Counted from the first letter of the stretch, positions 53,779-62,612 are shown. The stretch: DNA of 64,000 nucleotides from an uncultured Lachnospiraceae bacterium (GCA_945919075.1 CAMEIX010000001.1:230717-294716); one strand, 5' to 3'. Notes: a model not told the origin generated them from the sequence alone. Numbers and translations: made by a program.

Positions 53779-53946
53779 ATGCAAGACCATTTTTACCGCG
53801 ATTGTGATAATCGCGAGGTAGTTGCCATGGCCTATGTTCCCTGGCAGAACATGAAAGAAATTTATGACGATCTGGACATGGCTATCTGCATCGGTACTAT
53901 TTTTCCTGAACTCAACAAACCTTTCACGGGAAGGAGGATGAAATAA
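53779..53946 (+). CDS. cotJA: Spore coat-associated protein CotJA
   Basis: 55 residues, ATG at 53779 after AAGAGG, sequence beginning MQDHFYRDCDNREVVAMAY and containing YVPWQNMKEIYDDLD...AICIGTIFPELNKPF, the CotJA signature with PELxxPF near the end. The stop overlaps the cotJB ATG by one base. CotJA is part of the inner spore coat made in the mother cell. It is the first gene of cotJABC. Confidence 0.9.
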   Translation: MQDHFYRDCDNREVVAMAYVPWQNMKEIYDDLDMAICIGTIFPELNKPFTGRRMK

Positions 53947-54227
53947 TGAATGAAATGTTTTCCTTGATGAAAGATATCTCAATCGTGGACTTCACCATGA
54001 CCGATCTGCGTCTTTATCTGGATACTCATCCCTATGATGCACGTGCCATGGAATATTACTCCCACTACGCAGGAATCAAACGGAAACTGGAAAAGGAATT
54101 CGCCATGAAGTATTATCCTCTTTCTTCGGAATTCTCCCAGTGTGAGAACGAATGGCGGTGGGTTTTATCTCCCATGCCCTGGGAAAACGAAGCAAACCAA
54201 ATCTGTATGTGTAAAGGAGGCAACTAA
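53946..54227 (+). CDS. cotJB: Spore coat protein CotJB
   Basis: 93 residues, start preceded by GGAAGGAGG. CotJB signatures: ISIVDFTMTDLRLYLDTHPYD, MEYYSHYAG, and WVLSPMPWENEA at the end. It sits between cotJA and cotJC with a one-base overlap to cotJA and two bases to cotJC. It is a structural component of the coat. Confidence 0.93.
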   Translation: MNEMFSLMKDISIVDFTMTDLRLYLDTHPYDARAMEYYSHYAGIKRKLEKEFAMKYYPLSSEFSQCENEWRWVLSPMPWENEANQICMCKGGN

Positions 54228-54229
54228 TC

Positions 54230-54841
54230 ATGTGGAATTACGAAAAACGATTACAGTTCCCCGTTAATATTAAAACTCCCAATGCTCAGGCGGCAAAGGT
54301 CATCATTTCCCAGTATGGCGGGCCCGATGGTGAAATGGGTGCTTCCATGCGTTATCTTTCCCAGCGTTTTGCCACCCCCTACAGAGAAGTATCCGGGCTG
54401 CTTACCGATATCGGTACGGAGGAACTGGCCCATCTCGAAATGGTTGCCACCATTGTGCATCAGCTTACCAGAAACCTTTCCATGGAAGAAATCAAAGCCG
54501 GTGGATTTGCGGATTATTATGTGGACCATACCGTTGGGATCTGGCCCCAGGCTGCCGGCGGTGTTCCCTTCAATGCCTGCGAATTCCAGAGCAAAGGGGA
54601 TGTGATTACCGACCTTTTTGAAGACATGGCTGCAGAACAGAAAGCCCGCACCACCTATGACAATATTCTCCGCCTGATTGATGACCCTGACATCTGCGCC
54701 CCCATTAAATTCCTGCGCGCGCGTGAAATCGTACACTTCCAGCGCTTTGGTGAAGCACTCCGTATCACCCAGGACAATTTAAACTCCAAAAATTTCTATG
54801 CCTTCAATCCCGGATTCGACAATGCATCCTGCAACAAATAA
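54230..54841 (+). CDS. cotJC: CotJC, manganese catalase-like spore coat protein
   Basis: 203 residues. Ferritin-like helix bundle with metal ligands characteristic of manganese catalases: ISQYGGPDGEMGASMRYL, DIGTEELAHLEMV and FLRAREIVHFQRFGEAL. It is the third and last gene of cotJABC, followed by a terminator. Probably a catalase-type protection enzyme in the coat; activity is inferred. Confidence 0.94.
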   Translation: MWNYEKRLQFPVNIKTPNAQAAKVIISQYGGPDGEMGASMRYLSQRFATPYREVSGLLTDIGTEELAHLEMVATIVHQLTRNLSMEEIKAGGFADYYVDHTVGIWPQAAGGVPFNACEFQSKGDVITDLFEDMAAEQKARTTYDNILRLIDDPDICAPIKFLRAREIVHFQRFGEALRITQDNLNSKNFYAFNPGFDNASCNK

Positions 54842-54847
54842 TTCTCT

Positions 54848-54878
54848 ACCGGCGTCCTACGACGCCGGTTTATAAAAT
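54848..54878 (+). terminator. Terminator after cotJC
   Basis: Perfect 9-bp stem ACCGGCGTC/GACGCCGGT with a 4-base loop, then T/A-rich tail. Confidence 0.75.
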
Positions 54879-54881
54879 TCT

Positions 54882-54910
54882 GTTTACTTTACCGGTTATC
54901 GTGCTATAAT
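54882..54910 (+). promoter_or_regulatory. Promoter of ppa
   Basis: GTTTAC (54882-54887) and TATAAT (54905-54910) with a 17-bp spacer, 48 bases before the ppa ATG. The -35 is weak. Confidence 0.6.
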
Positions 54911-54958
54911 ATAAACAATTTAGCAAATAAATGGAGAACAAGTAAAGGAGACGGCATC

Positions 54959-55510
54959 ATGAATGAAATCAATGCAAATATCTGGCACAATATAAATGTA
55001 AAGCGCGTTACTCCCACCGATTTCATCTGCGTAATCGAAATTCCCAAGGGAAGTAAGAATAAATATGAACTGGACAAAGAAACCGGTTATATTATTCTGG
55101 ACCGGATTCTTTATACTTCTACCCACTATCCAGCAAACTACGGCTTTATTCCCCGTACCTACGGCGATGACGGTGACCCATTAGATGTTCTGCTTCTTTG
55201 TTCCGAGCCCGTAGCACCGCTTACTCTGGTACGTGCTTACCCCATCGGCGTTATTTCCATGCTGGATGACGGCAAACGTGACGAGAAGATTATTGCCGTA
55301 CCTTTCGGAGATCCCACATACAACAGCTATCACGACATTTCCGAACTGCCTGCACATGTCATAGAAGAAATGGAACACTTCTTCACCATTTATAAATCCT
55401 TAGAGAACAAAACCACGGATGTGAACGAAAAAGGAAACCGCGAGGAAGCCATTCGTGTTATCGAGGAATGTCTGGACAACTATATCGATAAGTTTATCCG
55501 GAGCTGGTAA
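54959..55510 (+). CDS. ppa: Inorganic pyrophosphatase, family I
   Basis: 183 residues. Motifs: EIPKGSKNKYELDKETG, YPANYGFIPRTYGDDGDPLDVLLL with the Mg-binding DPLD, and DEKIIAVP. It hydrolyses pyrophosphate. It is transcribed alone. The 138-base gap to gerA holds a 20-bp direct repeat (55525 and 55553) and a terminator for gerA. Confidence 0.95.
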   Translation: MNEINANIWHNINVKRVTPTDFICVIEIPKGSKNKYELDKETGYIILDRILYTSTHYPANYGFIPRTYGDDGDPLDVLLLCSEPVAPLTLVRAYPIGVISMLDDGKRDEKIIAVPFGDPTYNSYHDISELPAHVIEEMEHFFTIYKSLENKTTDVNEKGNREEAIRVIEECLDNYIDKFIRSW

Positions 55511-55591
55511 TCCCATACCGGTTGTTCTATGACAATTATCTCATATCTATTATTCTATGATGATTATCTCATGCCGGTTATCTCCGGCTAT

Positions 55592-55643
55592 GTAAAAGGA
55601 GCGGCCTCTTTCACGATTAGAATTCGTAAAGCAGCAGCTCCTT
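55592..55643 (-). terminator. Probable terminator after gerA
   Basis: Minus strand AAGGAGC...GCTCCTT (55643-55637 with 55602-55596) plus partial inner pairing CTTTACGA/TCGTGAAAG, followed by TT. It begins 6 bases past the gerA stop. Confidence 0.6.
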
Positions 55644-55648
55644 CTTAT

Positions 55649-57121
55649 TTACTTTCTTGCCTCAGGCAGTCGTAAGCGGAACAGTCGTTTTGCAAGCTGT
55701 CGCAGATTAAAAGGCAGAAGCGGATAAACGTAGCTCTGATGGGAAACGGTTTTATTACAGAGAATGGCAAGAATATCCACAATAATTCCTATAATATAAC
55801 CGGTTAGTCCGAACCATGATGTGAGCAACAGCGTCATGATTCGCATGAATTTCAGGGCATATCCCAATTCATAATTCGCCTGTGTATAATTGGCAATTGC
55901 CACAAAAGCCATATATAACATGATTTCCGAATTAAACCAACCGCTCTTTACCGCAAATTCCCCTAACACAATACCTGCCATAACCGAAAGCGGTGTACTT
56001 AGCATATTAGGTGTATTCACCGCTGCAAGTCTTAAGCCGTCGATTGCCAGTTCCAGAATCAAAAACTGCCAGATAATCGGAATGTTGATGGGGTCCTCTA
56101 TCATAATGAACCGGAAACTCTCCGGAATAAACTCCGGATATTTCATCGCCAGAAGGAATGTAGGGGTCATCAGATAGGTCAGGATTGCAATTAAAAATCG
56201 GGTCATTCTCAGGTAAGTCCCAGTGATGGGCGGAAAATAATAATCATCGGCCTCTTCTATCACATCAAAGATGGATGTGGGCATAATCATGGCAGAAGGC
56301 GAATTGTCTACCAGAATGACAATATTCCCCTCTAAGATCTGTGCTGCTGCGGTATCCGGCCGCTCGGAATACTTAAACTTTGGAAAGGGATTATACCACC
56401 TTGCCTGGTACAGACATTCTGCCAGACTTTCCTGATTCATAGTGAGCGCATCCACCTTAATCTCTGCAATCCGGTCTTTAATCTGTTGTAAAAACTTCTT
56501 ATCTACCCGGGAATCCATATAACAGACGGCAATATCCGTATTGGACGTTTTGCCGGCATTTAACATTTCCACACGAAGGTCCGTGCTTCGGATTCTTCGC
56601 CGTATCAGTGCGGTATTGAAAATAACCGTTTCCACAAATCCATCCTTAGACCCTCTAAGCACCTTATCCTTGTCCGGCTCTCCCACACTTCTTGCCGGAT
56701 AGGTTCGCGAATCCAGCAAAATAGCCTGTGTATAACCATCAATAAGCATCACGAAAACACCAGACAAAAGATTGTGCGTTATCCTGCTGCAATCATCCGA
56801 AAGATCCACCTCCACATAAGGAATAAAACCCTTGCTCATTTCATGGGCATCTTTCGGCATCTCCTCCGGCTTGATGTCTAAGAAATATTGTAAAATTTTC
56901 TGCATCAGCTCATCCTTACAGAAACCATCCACAAAATAAAAGCAGGCTTCCTTCCCGCCAATTTGAATCACCCGGTAAACAATATCAAAATTCTTGTCCA
57001 CCTGGAGTTTTTCATTGAGATAGGCCATGTCCTCCTTCAGATTTCCCGTAATTTTCTTTTCATTCCCGCTGTTTTCATTATATTCCTGATATTCTACAAT
57101 ATCCTGTCTGTTCTTTTCCAT
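55649..57121 (-). CDS. GerA/SpoVAF-family spore germination protein
   Basis: 490 residues. The N-terminal ~280 residues are the soluble GerA domain (GDVLR-like GSKDGFVETVIFNTALIRRRIRS; NIVILVDNSPSAMIMPTSIFD). It is followed by about five membrane segments. No gerB or gerC partner is adjacent, so it may be SpoVAF-like or an orphan A subunit. The Shine-Dalgarno AGAGGAGT is part of a 12-bp hairpin (57128-57171), and a candidate sigma-G promoter overlaps the hairpin. Confidence 0.88.
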   Translation of the reverse strand: MEKNRQDIVEYQEYNENSGNEKKITGNLKEDMAYLNEKLQVDKNFDIVYRVIQIGGKEACFYFVDGFCKDELMQKILQYFLDIKPEEMPKDAHEMSKGFIPYVEVDLSDDCSRITHNLLSGVFVMLIDGYTQAILLDSRTYPARSVGEPDKDKVLRGSKDGFVETVIFNTALIRRRIRSTDLRVEMLNAGKTSNTDIAVCYMDSRVDKKFLQQIKDRIAEIKVDALTMNQESLAECLYQARWYNPFPKFKYSERPDTAAAQILEGNIVILVDNSPSAMIMPTSIFDVIEEADDYYFPPITGTYLRMTRFLIAILTYLMTPTFLLAMKYPEFIPESFRFIMIEDPINIPIIWQFLILELAIDGLRLAAVNTPNMLSTPLSVMAGIVLGEFAVKSGWFNSEIMLYMAFVAIANYTQANYELGYALKFMRIMTLLLTSWFGLTGYIIGIIVDILAILCNKTVSHQSYVYPLLPFNLRQLAKRLFRLRLPEARK

Positions 57122-57127
57122 AAAAAG

Positions 57128-57171
57128 ACTCCTCTTCGATTCACTTATGTTTAGTGTTTTCGAAAAGGAGT
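57128..57171 (-). promoter_or_regulatory. Hairpin sequestering the gerA ribosome-binding site
   Basis: ACTCCTCTTCGA (57128-57139) pairs with TCGAAAAGGAGT (57160-57171) in a 12-bp stem with one G-T wobble and a 20-base loop. On the gerA transcript the 3' arm contains the Shine-Dalgarno AGGAGT, and a T-run follows it. It also resembles a terminator after dut. Readthrough RNA would have a masked ribosome-binding site. Confidence 0.7.
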
Positions 57172-57181
57172 TTTTTATTCA
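57152..57181 (-). promoter_or_regulatory. Candidate sigma-G promoter of gerA
   Basis: Minus strand TGAATA (57181-57176) equals the sigma-G -35. After 17 bp, AACACTA (57158-57152) fits the -10 at 5 of 7 positions. Transcripts started here would lack the 5' arm of the hairpin, leaving the ribosome-binding site free. Confidence 0.4.
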
Positions 57182-57187
57182 TTTATT

Positions 57188-57703
57188 TTATTTTCCTGTG
57201 GTACTTCCAAACCCGCCATTGCGGATTCCGTCCGCTTCGTCATCTACGGTAATTCCGTAGGGAAGAAAAATTCCCTGTAAAAATCCGGTTCCTGCCGCAA
57301 TATCAATGGTCTTTCCCTCATTGGAATCATTGGTAATCTTTGCAAAAATATGACCCTCATTATCTGAGTTAAAATAGTCGCTGTCAATGATTCCTACCGT
57401 ATTATTAAGCTGAAGGCGGAATTTGAATCCCAGCCCGCTTCTGGGAAATAACTGGAGCACCCAGTCTTCCTCCATCTTTGCACGTATACCCGTAGGAATT
57501 TTAATCGTGCTTCCGGGCGGAAGGGAAAAGGAAAAAGGTGCAAAAAAATCATACCCCGCACTTCCCTTGGTCGCTCTCTTCGGCAGCCGCAGGGATTCAT
57601 ACATATCCCGAATGTCGCTTTCGTTATATTCAGGAAAATCCTCCCTGATACTATTTATAAAATTCTCTTCGCTGACTTTCATAAACTGTGCTATCTTCTG
57701 CAT
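57188..57703 (-). CDS. dut: dUTP diphosphatase-like protein
   Basis: 171 residues. Trimeric dUTPase motifs: SAGYDFFAPF (I), PRSGLGFKFR (II), GIIDSDYF (III), GTGFLQGIF (IV region), and GGFGSTTGK at the end (V). The N-terminal ~45 residues extend beyond the usual core. It removes dUTP and makes dUMP. It lies between nrdG and gerA, fitting the nucleotide theme. Confidence 0.85.
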   Translation of the reverse strand: MQKIAQFMKVSEENFINSIREDFPEYNESDIRDMYESLRLPKRATKGSAGYDFFAPFSFSLPPGSTIKIPTGIRAKMEEDWVLQLFPRSGLGFKFRLQLNNTVGIIDSDYFNSDNEGHIFAKITNDSNEGKTIDIAAGTGFLQGIFLPYGITVDDEADGIRNGGFGSTTGK

Positions 57704-57713
57704 TTTATACCTC

Positions 57714-58223
57714 TTAGTTGTAATCTCCGCAATGTAATACGGGAATCATGGGATCGGTCTTCTGCAAAGTCTTCTTCACATCAATGACCCTCTGGTTTTT
57801 GCTGCCTTTCCAAAGAAGCTTCGTATCCAGTTCATTAATATGAAATTCTCCATCCACCACCACATCCACAAACTGCATCATAGGGTAATACATGATATTT
57901 TCCCAGGAATCACCGGTATAAAGCCAGATGGTTTTGGTCGGAAACTTTTCCTTGATTTCTGCCATCAGATTCCGGACATCCAGCCTGTTTGCCGGATGAA
58001 GCGGATCTCCGCCCGAAAAAGTGATACCGGAAATATAAGATTTCTCAAGCTGCTCAAATATTTCTTCCTTTGCCGCATCATCAAATAACAGGCCACCGTT
58101 AGGGTCCCATGTAATGGGATTCTGGCATTTTTCACAACAATGATTGCATCCTGCGACCCAAAGCACTACACGGAGCCCGTCCCCGTTCAACATATCATCT
58201 TTGGTTATATTATGGTATCTCAC
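57714..58223 (-). CDS. nrdG: Anaerobic ribonucleotide reductase activating protein
   Basis: 169 residues from the GTG at 58223 (VRYHNITKDD), one base after the nrdD stop; a longer frame with an upstream ATG would overlap nrdD by 44 bases. Radical SAM motif GCNHCCEKC (CX3CX2C), then TFSGGDPLHPAN. It installs the glycyl radical in NrdD. The order nrdD-nrdG-dut suggests one transcript. Confidence 0.9.
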   Translation of the reverse strand: MRYHNITKDDMLNGDGLRVVLWVAGCNHCCEKCQNPITWDPNGGLLFDDAAKEEIFEQLEKSYISGITFSGGDPLHPANRLDVRNLMAEIKEKFPTKTIWLYTGDSWENIMYYPMMQFVDVVVDGEFHINELDTKLLWKGSKNQRVIDVKKTLQKTDPMIPVLHCGDYN

Positions 58224-58224
58224 G

Positions 58225-60414
58225 TTACATACTTTTCCTTTCTGCGATTTCAGCCATTTTGGCTTCATTTAACCGGGTATCACCGTGTACTCTGGAGTAG
58301 GAAAGGTAACCGTTCATACGATCAATCTTGGTCAGGTTACGGCTTCCGCATTTCGGACATACATCCATTTCCAGTTCCTGATGCCCACAATCATCACAAT
58401 ATGCCAAAGAAAGATTTACGCCTTCATAAAAGCCCATATCCATGGCTCTTCTGATAAGTGTCTTCACTGCTTCAATATTATAATCAATCGGATATTTTAC
58501 ATACTGAATCTTACCGCCGTTGCTAAGATCCCAGAAACGCTCCTCCAGATTCTGTTTCTCAATAGGAGTAATATCTTCGGTTACATGGCAATGGAAAGAG
58601 TTGCTTACATATTCCCTGTCGGAAACCCCTTCTACAATTCCGTACATATTACGGAACTGTTTGATCTGGAGACCGCAGAGATTTTCTGCGGGAGTGCCAT
58701 AAATAGCATAGAGATTGCCATCCTCTTCCTTAAATTCACTAACCTTTTTGTTAATATGCTCCATAACTTCCAAAGCAAACTGCCCATCCTCTACCAGGGA
58801 CTTGCCGTTGTAGAGTTCCTGCAATTCGTTGAGCGCAGTAATACCAAAACTTGCGGTTGCGGATTTTAAGAGCGGTTTGATTTTGTCGGTAAGCTTTAAG
58901 TGTCCTCCCAGGAAACCGCCTTCGCAATAGGCAAGTGGATTGGTGGATGCACGCATTTCTCCCAGATAAGCATAGGTACGAATATGAAGCTGACGAATCA
59001 ACTGTAAATAGTAATCCAATACTTCGTAGAAATCCCTGCTCTCCTGTCTTGCTTTTGCCAGAATCATCGGAAGATGAAGGGAAACCGCACCAATGTTGAA
59101 ACGGCCTACAAATACCGGTACATCGTTTTCATCTGCAGGATGCATTCCGCCTCTTTCATACCAGGGGGATAAAAAGGCACGACAGCCCATGGGAGAAATA
59201 ATTTTCCCGTACTGTTTATAAATACTTGCCACATACCCCTTACCAGTAAGGCTCAGCCAGTCCGGATACATAGTCTTGGCGGAACATGCCACTCCGGCTT
59301 CAAAAACATCCTCCAGTTCTTTTCCGGGTCCGTGTAAATTCTCATCGTATAAGAATACAATCTTCGGAAAGAGCACAGGTTTCTTGCATTCCTTCTTGCC
59401 CTGTCCGCGACGTCTTACATTTAACATGGAAATGGTTGCCAGTTTTGCAAAACGTCCGGTACCGGTACCTGCGGTAACGGTAATAAACGGATAATCCCCA
59501 CGGCTGCTTGCTACGGTATTAAACTTGTACTCCCAGCCCTGGAAGCCCTGCTCAAATTCTTTTACCACGTCTGCGTAAGCCTCTGCCTCCGCAGTAGCCT
59601 TGTCGATTCCCAGTCTTTCGTATTTATCAATGTATTTCTTATAGGATTTCTCTGCATAAGGCTCTAAGATATTATCCACGCTGGGTACGGTAAAACCGCC
59701 ATACTGCTGGCTTGCCGCACTTAACACAATGTCGCCGATAACATCAAATGCAACATCCAGAGATTTGGGCTCGTTGTACCAGATATTTCCCATTTCAAAA
59801 CCACCGGATAATACATTTTCTACATCAAAAAGACAGCAGTTCATGGTATCCCGTCTTGCAGACATATCATGCACATAGATATAACCGTCCCGGCATGCCT
59901 GAATTTCTTCAGTAGTCAGGAAGAATTTCTGATATAATTCCTTATTCAGCTGATTAAAAATAAGACTTCTCTTGGTAGATACCAGTGCAGAATCCGTATT
60001 TGCATTTTCCTTGTCCCCGATATACATGATGGACTGGCTCTTCTTATATACGTCATCCAACATACGGACAAAATCCTGCTTATAGTTACGATAATCCCGG
60101 TAACTCTTTGCCACAATGGGCTTCACATCCTCCAGGGCACTTTCTACAATATTATGCATAATCGGAATAGGAATCTCATCCTGATCCAGTTCATCAACCT
60201 TATCGACAACATACTGGCAGATATGTCTCTTCTCTTCTTCCGTAAATTTGGTCAGTGCACGATACGCACTCTTTCCAACGGCGTTAATAACCTTCTGTAC
60301 ATTAAACGCTTCCTTGCTTCCGTCTTTCTTGATTACTTTCACATTGCGTTTCGTTTTGAATTCACTGCCGTAATCTACGGAATCCTCTCCTGCCTGCTCC
60401 ACTTCGATACTCAT
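58225..60414 (-). CDS. nrdD: Anaerobic ribonucleoside-triphosphate reductase
   Basis: 729 residues. An N-terminal ATP-cone (about 25-115, RNVKVIKKDGSKEAFNVQKV) is followed by the catalytic barrel. The C-terminal zinc site CDDCGHQELEMDVCPKCGS precedes the glycyl-radical loop YSRVHGDTRLN. It reduces NTPs to dNTPs without oxygen. The promoter region has two NrdR-like boxes. Confidence 0.96.
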   Translation of the reverse strand: MSIEVEQAGEDSVDYGSEFKTKRNVKVIKKDGSKEAFNVQKVINAVGKSAYRALTKFTEEEKRHICQYVVDKVDELDQDEIPIPIMHNIVESALEDVKPIVAKSYRDYRNYKQDFVRMLDDVYKKSQSIMYIGDKENANTDSALVSTKRSLIFNQLNKELYQKFFLTTEEIQACRDGYIYVHDMSARRDTMNCCLFDVENVLSGGFEMGNIWYNEPKSLDVAFDVIGDIVLSAASQQYGGFTVPSVDNILEPYAEKSYKKYIDKYERLGIDKATAEAEAYADVVKEFEQGFQGWEYKFNTVASSRGDYPFITVTAGTGTGRFAKLATISMLNVRRRGQGKKECKKPVLFPKIVFLYDENLHGPGKELEDVFEAGVACSAKTMYPDWLSLTGKGYVASIYKQYGKIISPMGCRAFLSPWYERGGMHPADENDVPVFVGRFNIGAVSLHLPMILAKARQESRDFYEVLDYYLQLIRQLHIRTYAYLGEMRASTNPLAYCEGGFLGGHLKLTDKIKPLLKSATASFGITALNELQELYNGKSLVEDGQFALEVMEHINKKVSEFKEEDGNLYAIYGTPAENLCGLQIKQFRNMYGIVEGVSDREYVSNSFHCHVTEDITPIEKQNLEERFWDLSNGGKIQYVKYPIDYNIEAVKTLIRRAMDMGFYEGVNLSLAYCDDCGHQELEMDVCPKCGSRNLTKIDRMNGYLSYSRVHGDTRLNEAKMAEIAERKSM

Positions 60415-60453
60415 ATTTCATCCTCCCTGCTTTCTGACAAACTCGTCAGATTT

Positions 60454-60499
60454 TACAATATATAGTATGCAATAAAAATATACGTCACTATATTTAGTG
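60454..60499 (-). promoter_or_regulatory. Two NrdR-like boxes upstream of nrdD
   Basis: ACAATATATAGTA (60455-60467) and CACTATATTTAGTG (60486-60499) align with their AGT cores 32 bp apart, the spacing expected for NrdR. Box 2 lies in a larger inverted repeat ATATACGTCACTA/TAGTGGCGTATAT. NrdR represses ribonucleotide reductase genes when dATP is plentiful. Confidence 0.75.
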
Positions 60500-60578
60500 G
60501 CGTATATCCAGTATAAAAAGAATATGTAAAAAAGTCAATTGCTATTCCTAAATTTCTTAAGATATTTTTTAACCAATC

Positions 60579-61184
60579 CTAATCCGTAAAAATTTCCCTA
60601 TGAATAACATTTAAGTCTTCATCCATTTCAAAGTACAGTCCACCGGAAAAAATTTCATTCTGGTTGGTATCATATAATCGGTAATGAATCCAGAAAGGAT
60701 TTTCGGCATACTCTCTCCACTTCTCTATAGGATAATATATCGTCTTTTCCCAGACTGCACCAGACAAAATCTCCTCGTCATTTTTATAAAATGTCTGATC
60801 TGTAATATTTTGAAACTCAAAAATTACAGTTAGCGTATCCCTTACATTTCCATAACCGTCATCTTCTGACTTTTCCTCATGCGTTTTAAGTTTTACCCGG
60901 AAAAATTCATTTTCCAACTGGCTATCGGAACTTTCTTCCTTTTCAATCGTTTCTTCCGGCTTTCCTTCACTTTCCGATAAACTCTCCGATAGCAACGTAG
61001 TATCCGCCTCAGGCACAGACACCATCTCAGACATAGACTCAACTTCAGACACGGACTCTACTTCATATACCGTCTCATTTTCAGTAATATTGGAATCTTC
61101 TTTGCCGCATGCTGTCACAATAAGTACAAACAACATAACTACGATTACATAACTTTTGGGAAAGGCATGAAAAGGACATTTCAT
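60579..61184 (-). CDS. Lipoprotein with extracytoplasmic domain
   Basis: 201 residues from the ATG at 61184, with GGAGGTG upstream. Signal and lipobox VTAC (Cys27), followed by a Glu/Ser/Val-rich linker (VYEVESVSEVESMSEM, SESLSESEGKPEE). A ~110-residue beta-rich domain (VRDTLTVIFEFQNITDQTFY) resembles an Ig-like fold. No family name; it may be a substrate-binding or adhesion-type anchor. Confidence 0.75.
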   Translation of the reverse strand: MKCPFHAFPKSYVIVVMLFVLIVTACGKEDSNITENETVYEVESVSEVESMSEMVSVPEADTTLLSESLSESEGKPEETIEKEESSDSQLENEFFRVKLKTHEEKSEDDGYGNVRDTLTVIFEFQNITDQTFYKNDEEILSGAVWEKTIYYPIEKWREYAENPFWIHYRLYDTNQNEIFSGGLYFEMDEDLNVIHREIFTD

Positions 61185-61230
61185 GATAAACACCTCCAAT
61201 TTGAATTTATCGCGCTCAAAGAAAAAGGAA

Positions 61231-61280
61231 GCACGACAGCGCATCATGAGCATGAAGTGCAGCGGAATGCGAATGGCACC
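61231..61280. repeat. 50-bp dispersed repeat, copy 1
   Basis: GC-rich sequence containing CATGAAGTGCAGCGGAATGC; matches 63611-63660 at 47 of 50 positions (differences at positions 3, 13 and 28). Located upstream of the lipoprotein gene. Confidence 0.85.
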
Positions 61281-61624
61281 TCATTGATAAACAAAAATTG
61301 ACCAAACTCTCTGGGGCGAGGGATGTCTCTTATCCCCTCGGACACATAAAATATTGATGTACGAGTATCTATAGCAAAAAAATGAGAGTTTAGCATCCTT
61401 TTCATCATAAAAAACATCAAATTCATAGTCAAAATAGGTGTCTGAGTATCTATAACGAAAAATTTAGAAAATGGTATCCCTTAATTTTCAAAAAAGGGAT
61501 ACTAATTTCATGATTATTTTGTATAGATACCATATAGCGATTATAAGCGTATAAATCAATGATATAACACACATAGTGGATGCAAAAATGAGAAAAAATC
61601 TGTATAGACCGAGTTCCTGCATTT
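61281..61624. other. AT-rich gap with direct and inverted repeats
   Basis: Contains imperfect direct repeats starting GAGTATCTATA (61363 and 61444), and a hairpin GTATCCCTT/AAGGGATAC (61474-61482 with 61494-61502). An open frame across 61244-61432 is not supported. No gene seen. Confidence 0.55.
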
Positions 61625-61740
61625 AATGAGCGTTTATTGAGATTTTATCATTTTACACTGATGTCCATTTTGTAGGAATAGTTGCAAAATCCATTTTTCT
61701 CTAAATACGCTGACATTTTTCACTTTTCTTTCAGCGCTTT
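61625..61740. repeat. Dispersed 117-bp repeat, copy B
   Basis: Aligns with 34313-34429, starting AATGAGCGTTTATTGAGATT. It is followed by the inverted motif pair GCTGACATTTT (61709-61719) and AAAATGTCAGC (61777-61787), which may extend the element. A short degenerate element at 61886-61918 is shared with 32405-32437. No gene is seen from 61741 to 62010. Confidence 0.8.
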
Positions 61741-62010
61741 ATCTTAATTTTTAAATTTCTACCTACATTTATTGCTAAAATGTCAGCGCAATTTCTATTT
61801 TCTCTTATATGCACTGATTTGGCCCCTTAAAAACTCAGCGCTTTTAATAAATTTATAAAATAACGCTTATTACGGCCCTTCGAGCAAGCATCCCTCGCCC
61901 AAAAGGCTCGGTCCAATTCTCCAGTTTTAACCCTATTACTCTCCCAAACTTTTTTACATTATTTGTAACAACCGTATAACCTAATACCGTGATATATATC
62001 TTTATTATAC

Positions 62011-62604
62011 TTAACTCTCTTTCAATGCTTTTCTAATCCTACTAAGGGATTCCGGAGCAATTCCAAGATATGACGCTATATAATGTTGCTTCACACTCTC
62101 ACAAATCTTTGGATATAATTTCTTAAAATGAATGTATCTCTCCGTTGCATTTTCTACAAGAAATCCATTTTCCCTATAGATTTTGTATCGGAGTGCATTC
62201 TCAAGAAACATAATATAGGTATTCTTGAGTACATCATTTTCGATAATGATTTTCTTCATCATTGCAACATCAAAAATCATAATTGTTGTCTCTTCCAAAG
62301 TTTCCCATGTAACGATGCTTTCAGGATATCCAAACAAACCTTCATCCATACATAATGTTCCTGGTATAGAAAAACCTCTTGTAATGTCATTTCCATCACC
62401 ATCAACATAATAAGCCCTACACATTCCATTTAAGACAAGTGCAGCCGTATTGTTATCTTCCCCAGCCTGACGAAGAATCTCCCCTTTGTTAACTACGCGA
62501 AAAATTGACATATTAACAATCTCTCCAAGAATCTCTCCAGATAATTCGACATTATTCTGTTTTGCTATATCCATCAATTGATGAATCAAATAATCCTTAT
62601 CCAT
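62011..62604 (-). CDS. Crp/Fnr-family transcriptional regulator
   Basis: 197 residues. N-terminal cyclic-nucleotide-binding-like domain (about 10-125: VNKGEILRQAGED, ALVLNGMCRAYYVDGDG) and a C-terminal helix-turn-helix (about 150-195: KQHYIASYLGIAPESLSRIRKAL). There is no cysteine set for an Fe-S cluster and no clear heme site. It starts 8 bases downstream of the CPBP gene, so it probably regulates that unit or is a co-transcribed sensor. Confidence 0.88.
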   Translation of the reverse strand: MDKDYLIHQLMDIAKQNNVELSGEILGEIVNMSIFRVVNKGEILRQAGEDNNTAALVLNGMCRAYYVDGDGNDITRGFSIPGTLCMDEGLFGYPESIVTWETLEETTIMIFDVAMMKKIIIENDVLKNTYIMFLENALRYKIYRENGFLVENATERYIHFKKLYPKICESVKQHYIASYLGIAPESLSRIRKALKES

Positions 62605-62612
62605 AATTCTCC

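Noticed and set aside
61244..61432. Open frame of 62 codons on the minus strand
   Set aside because: It overlaps the 50-bp dispersed repeat and a direct repeat, has no ribosome-binding site, and its composition looks random.
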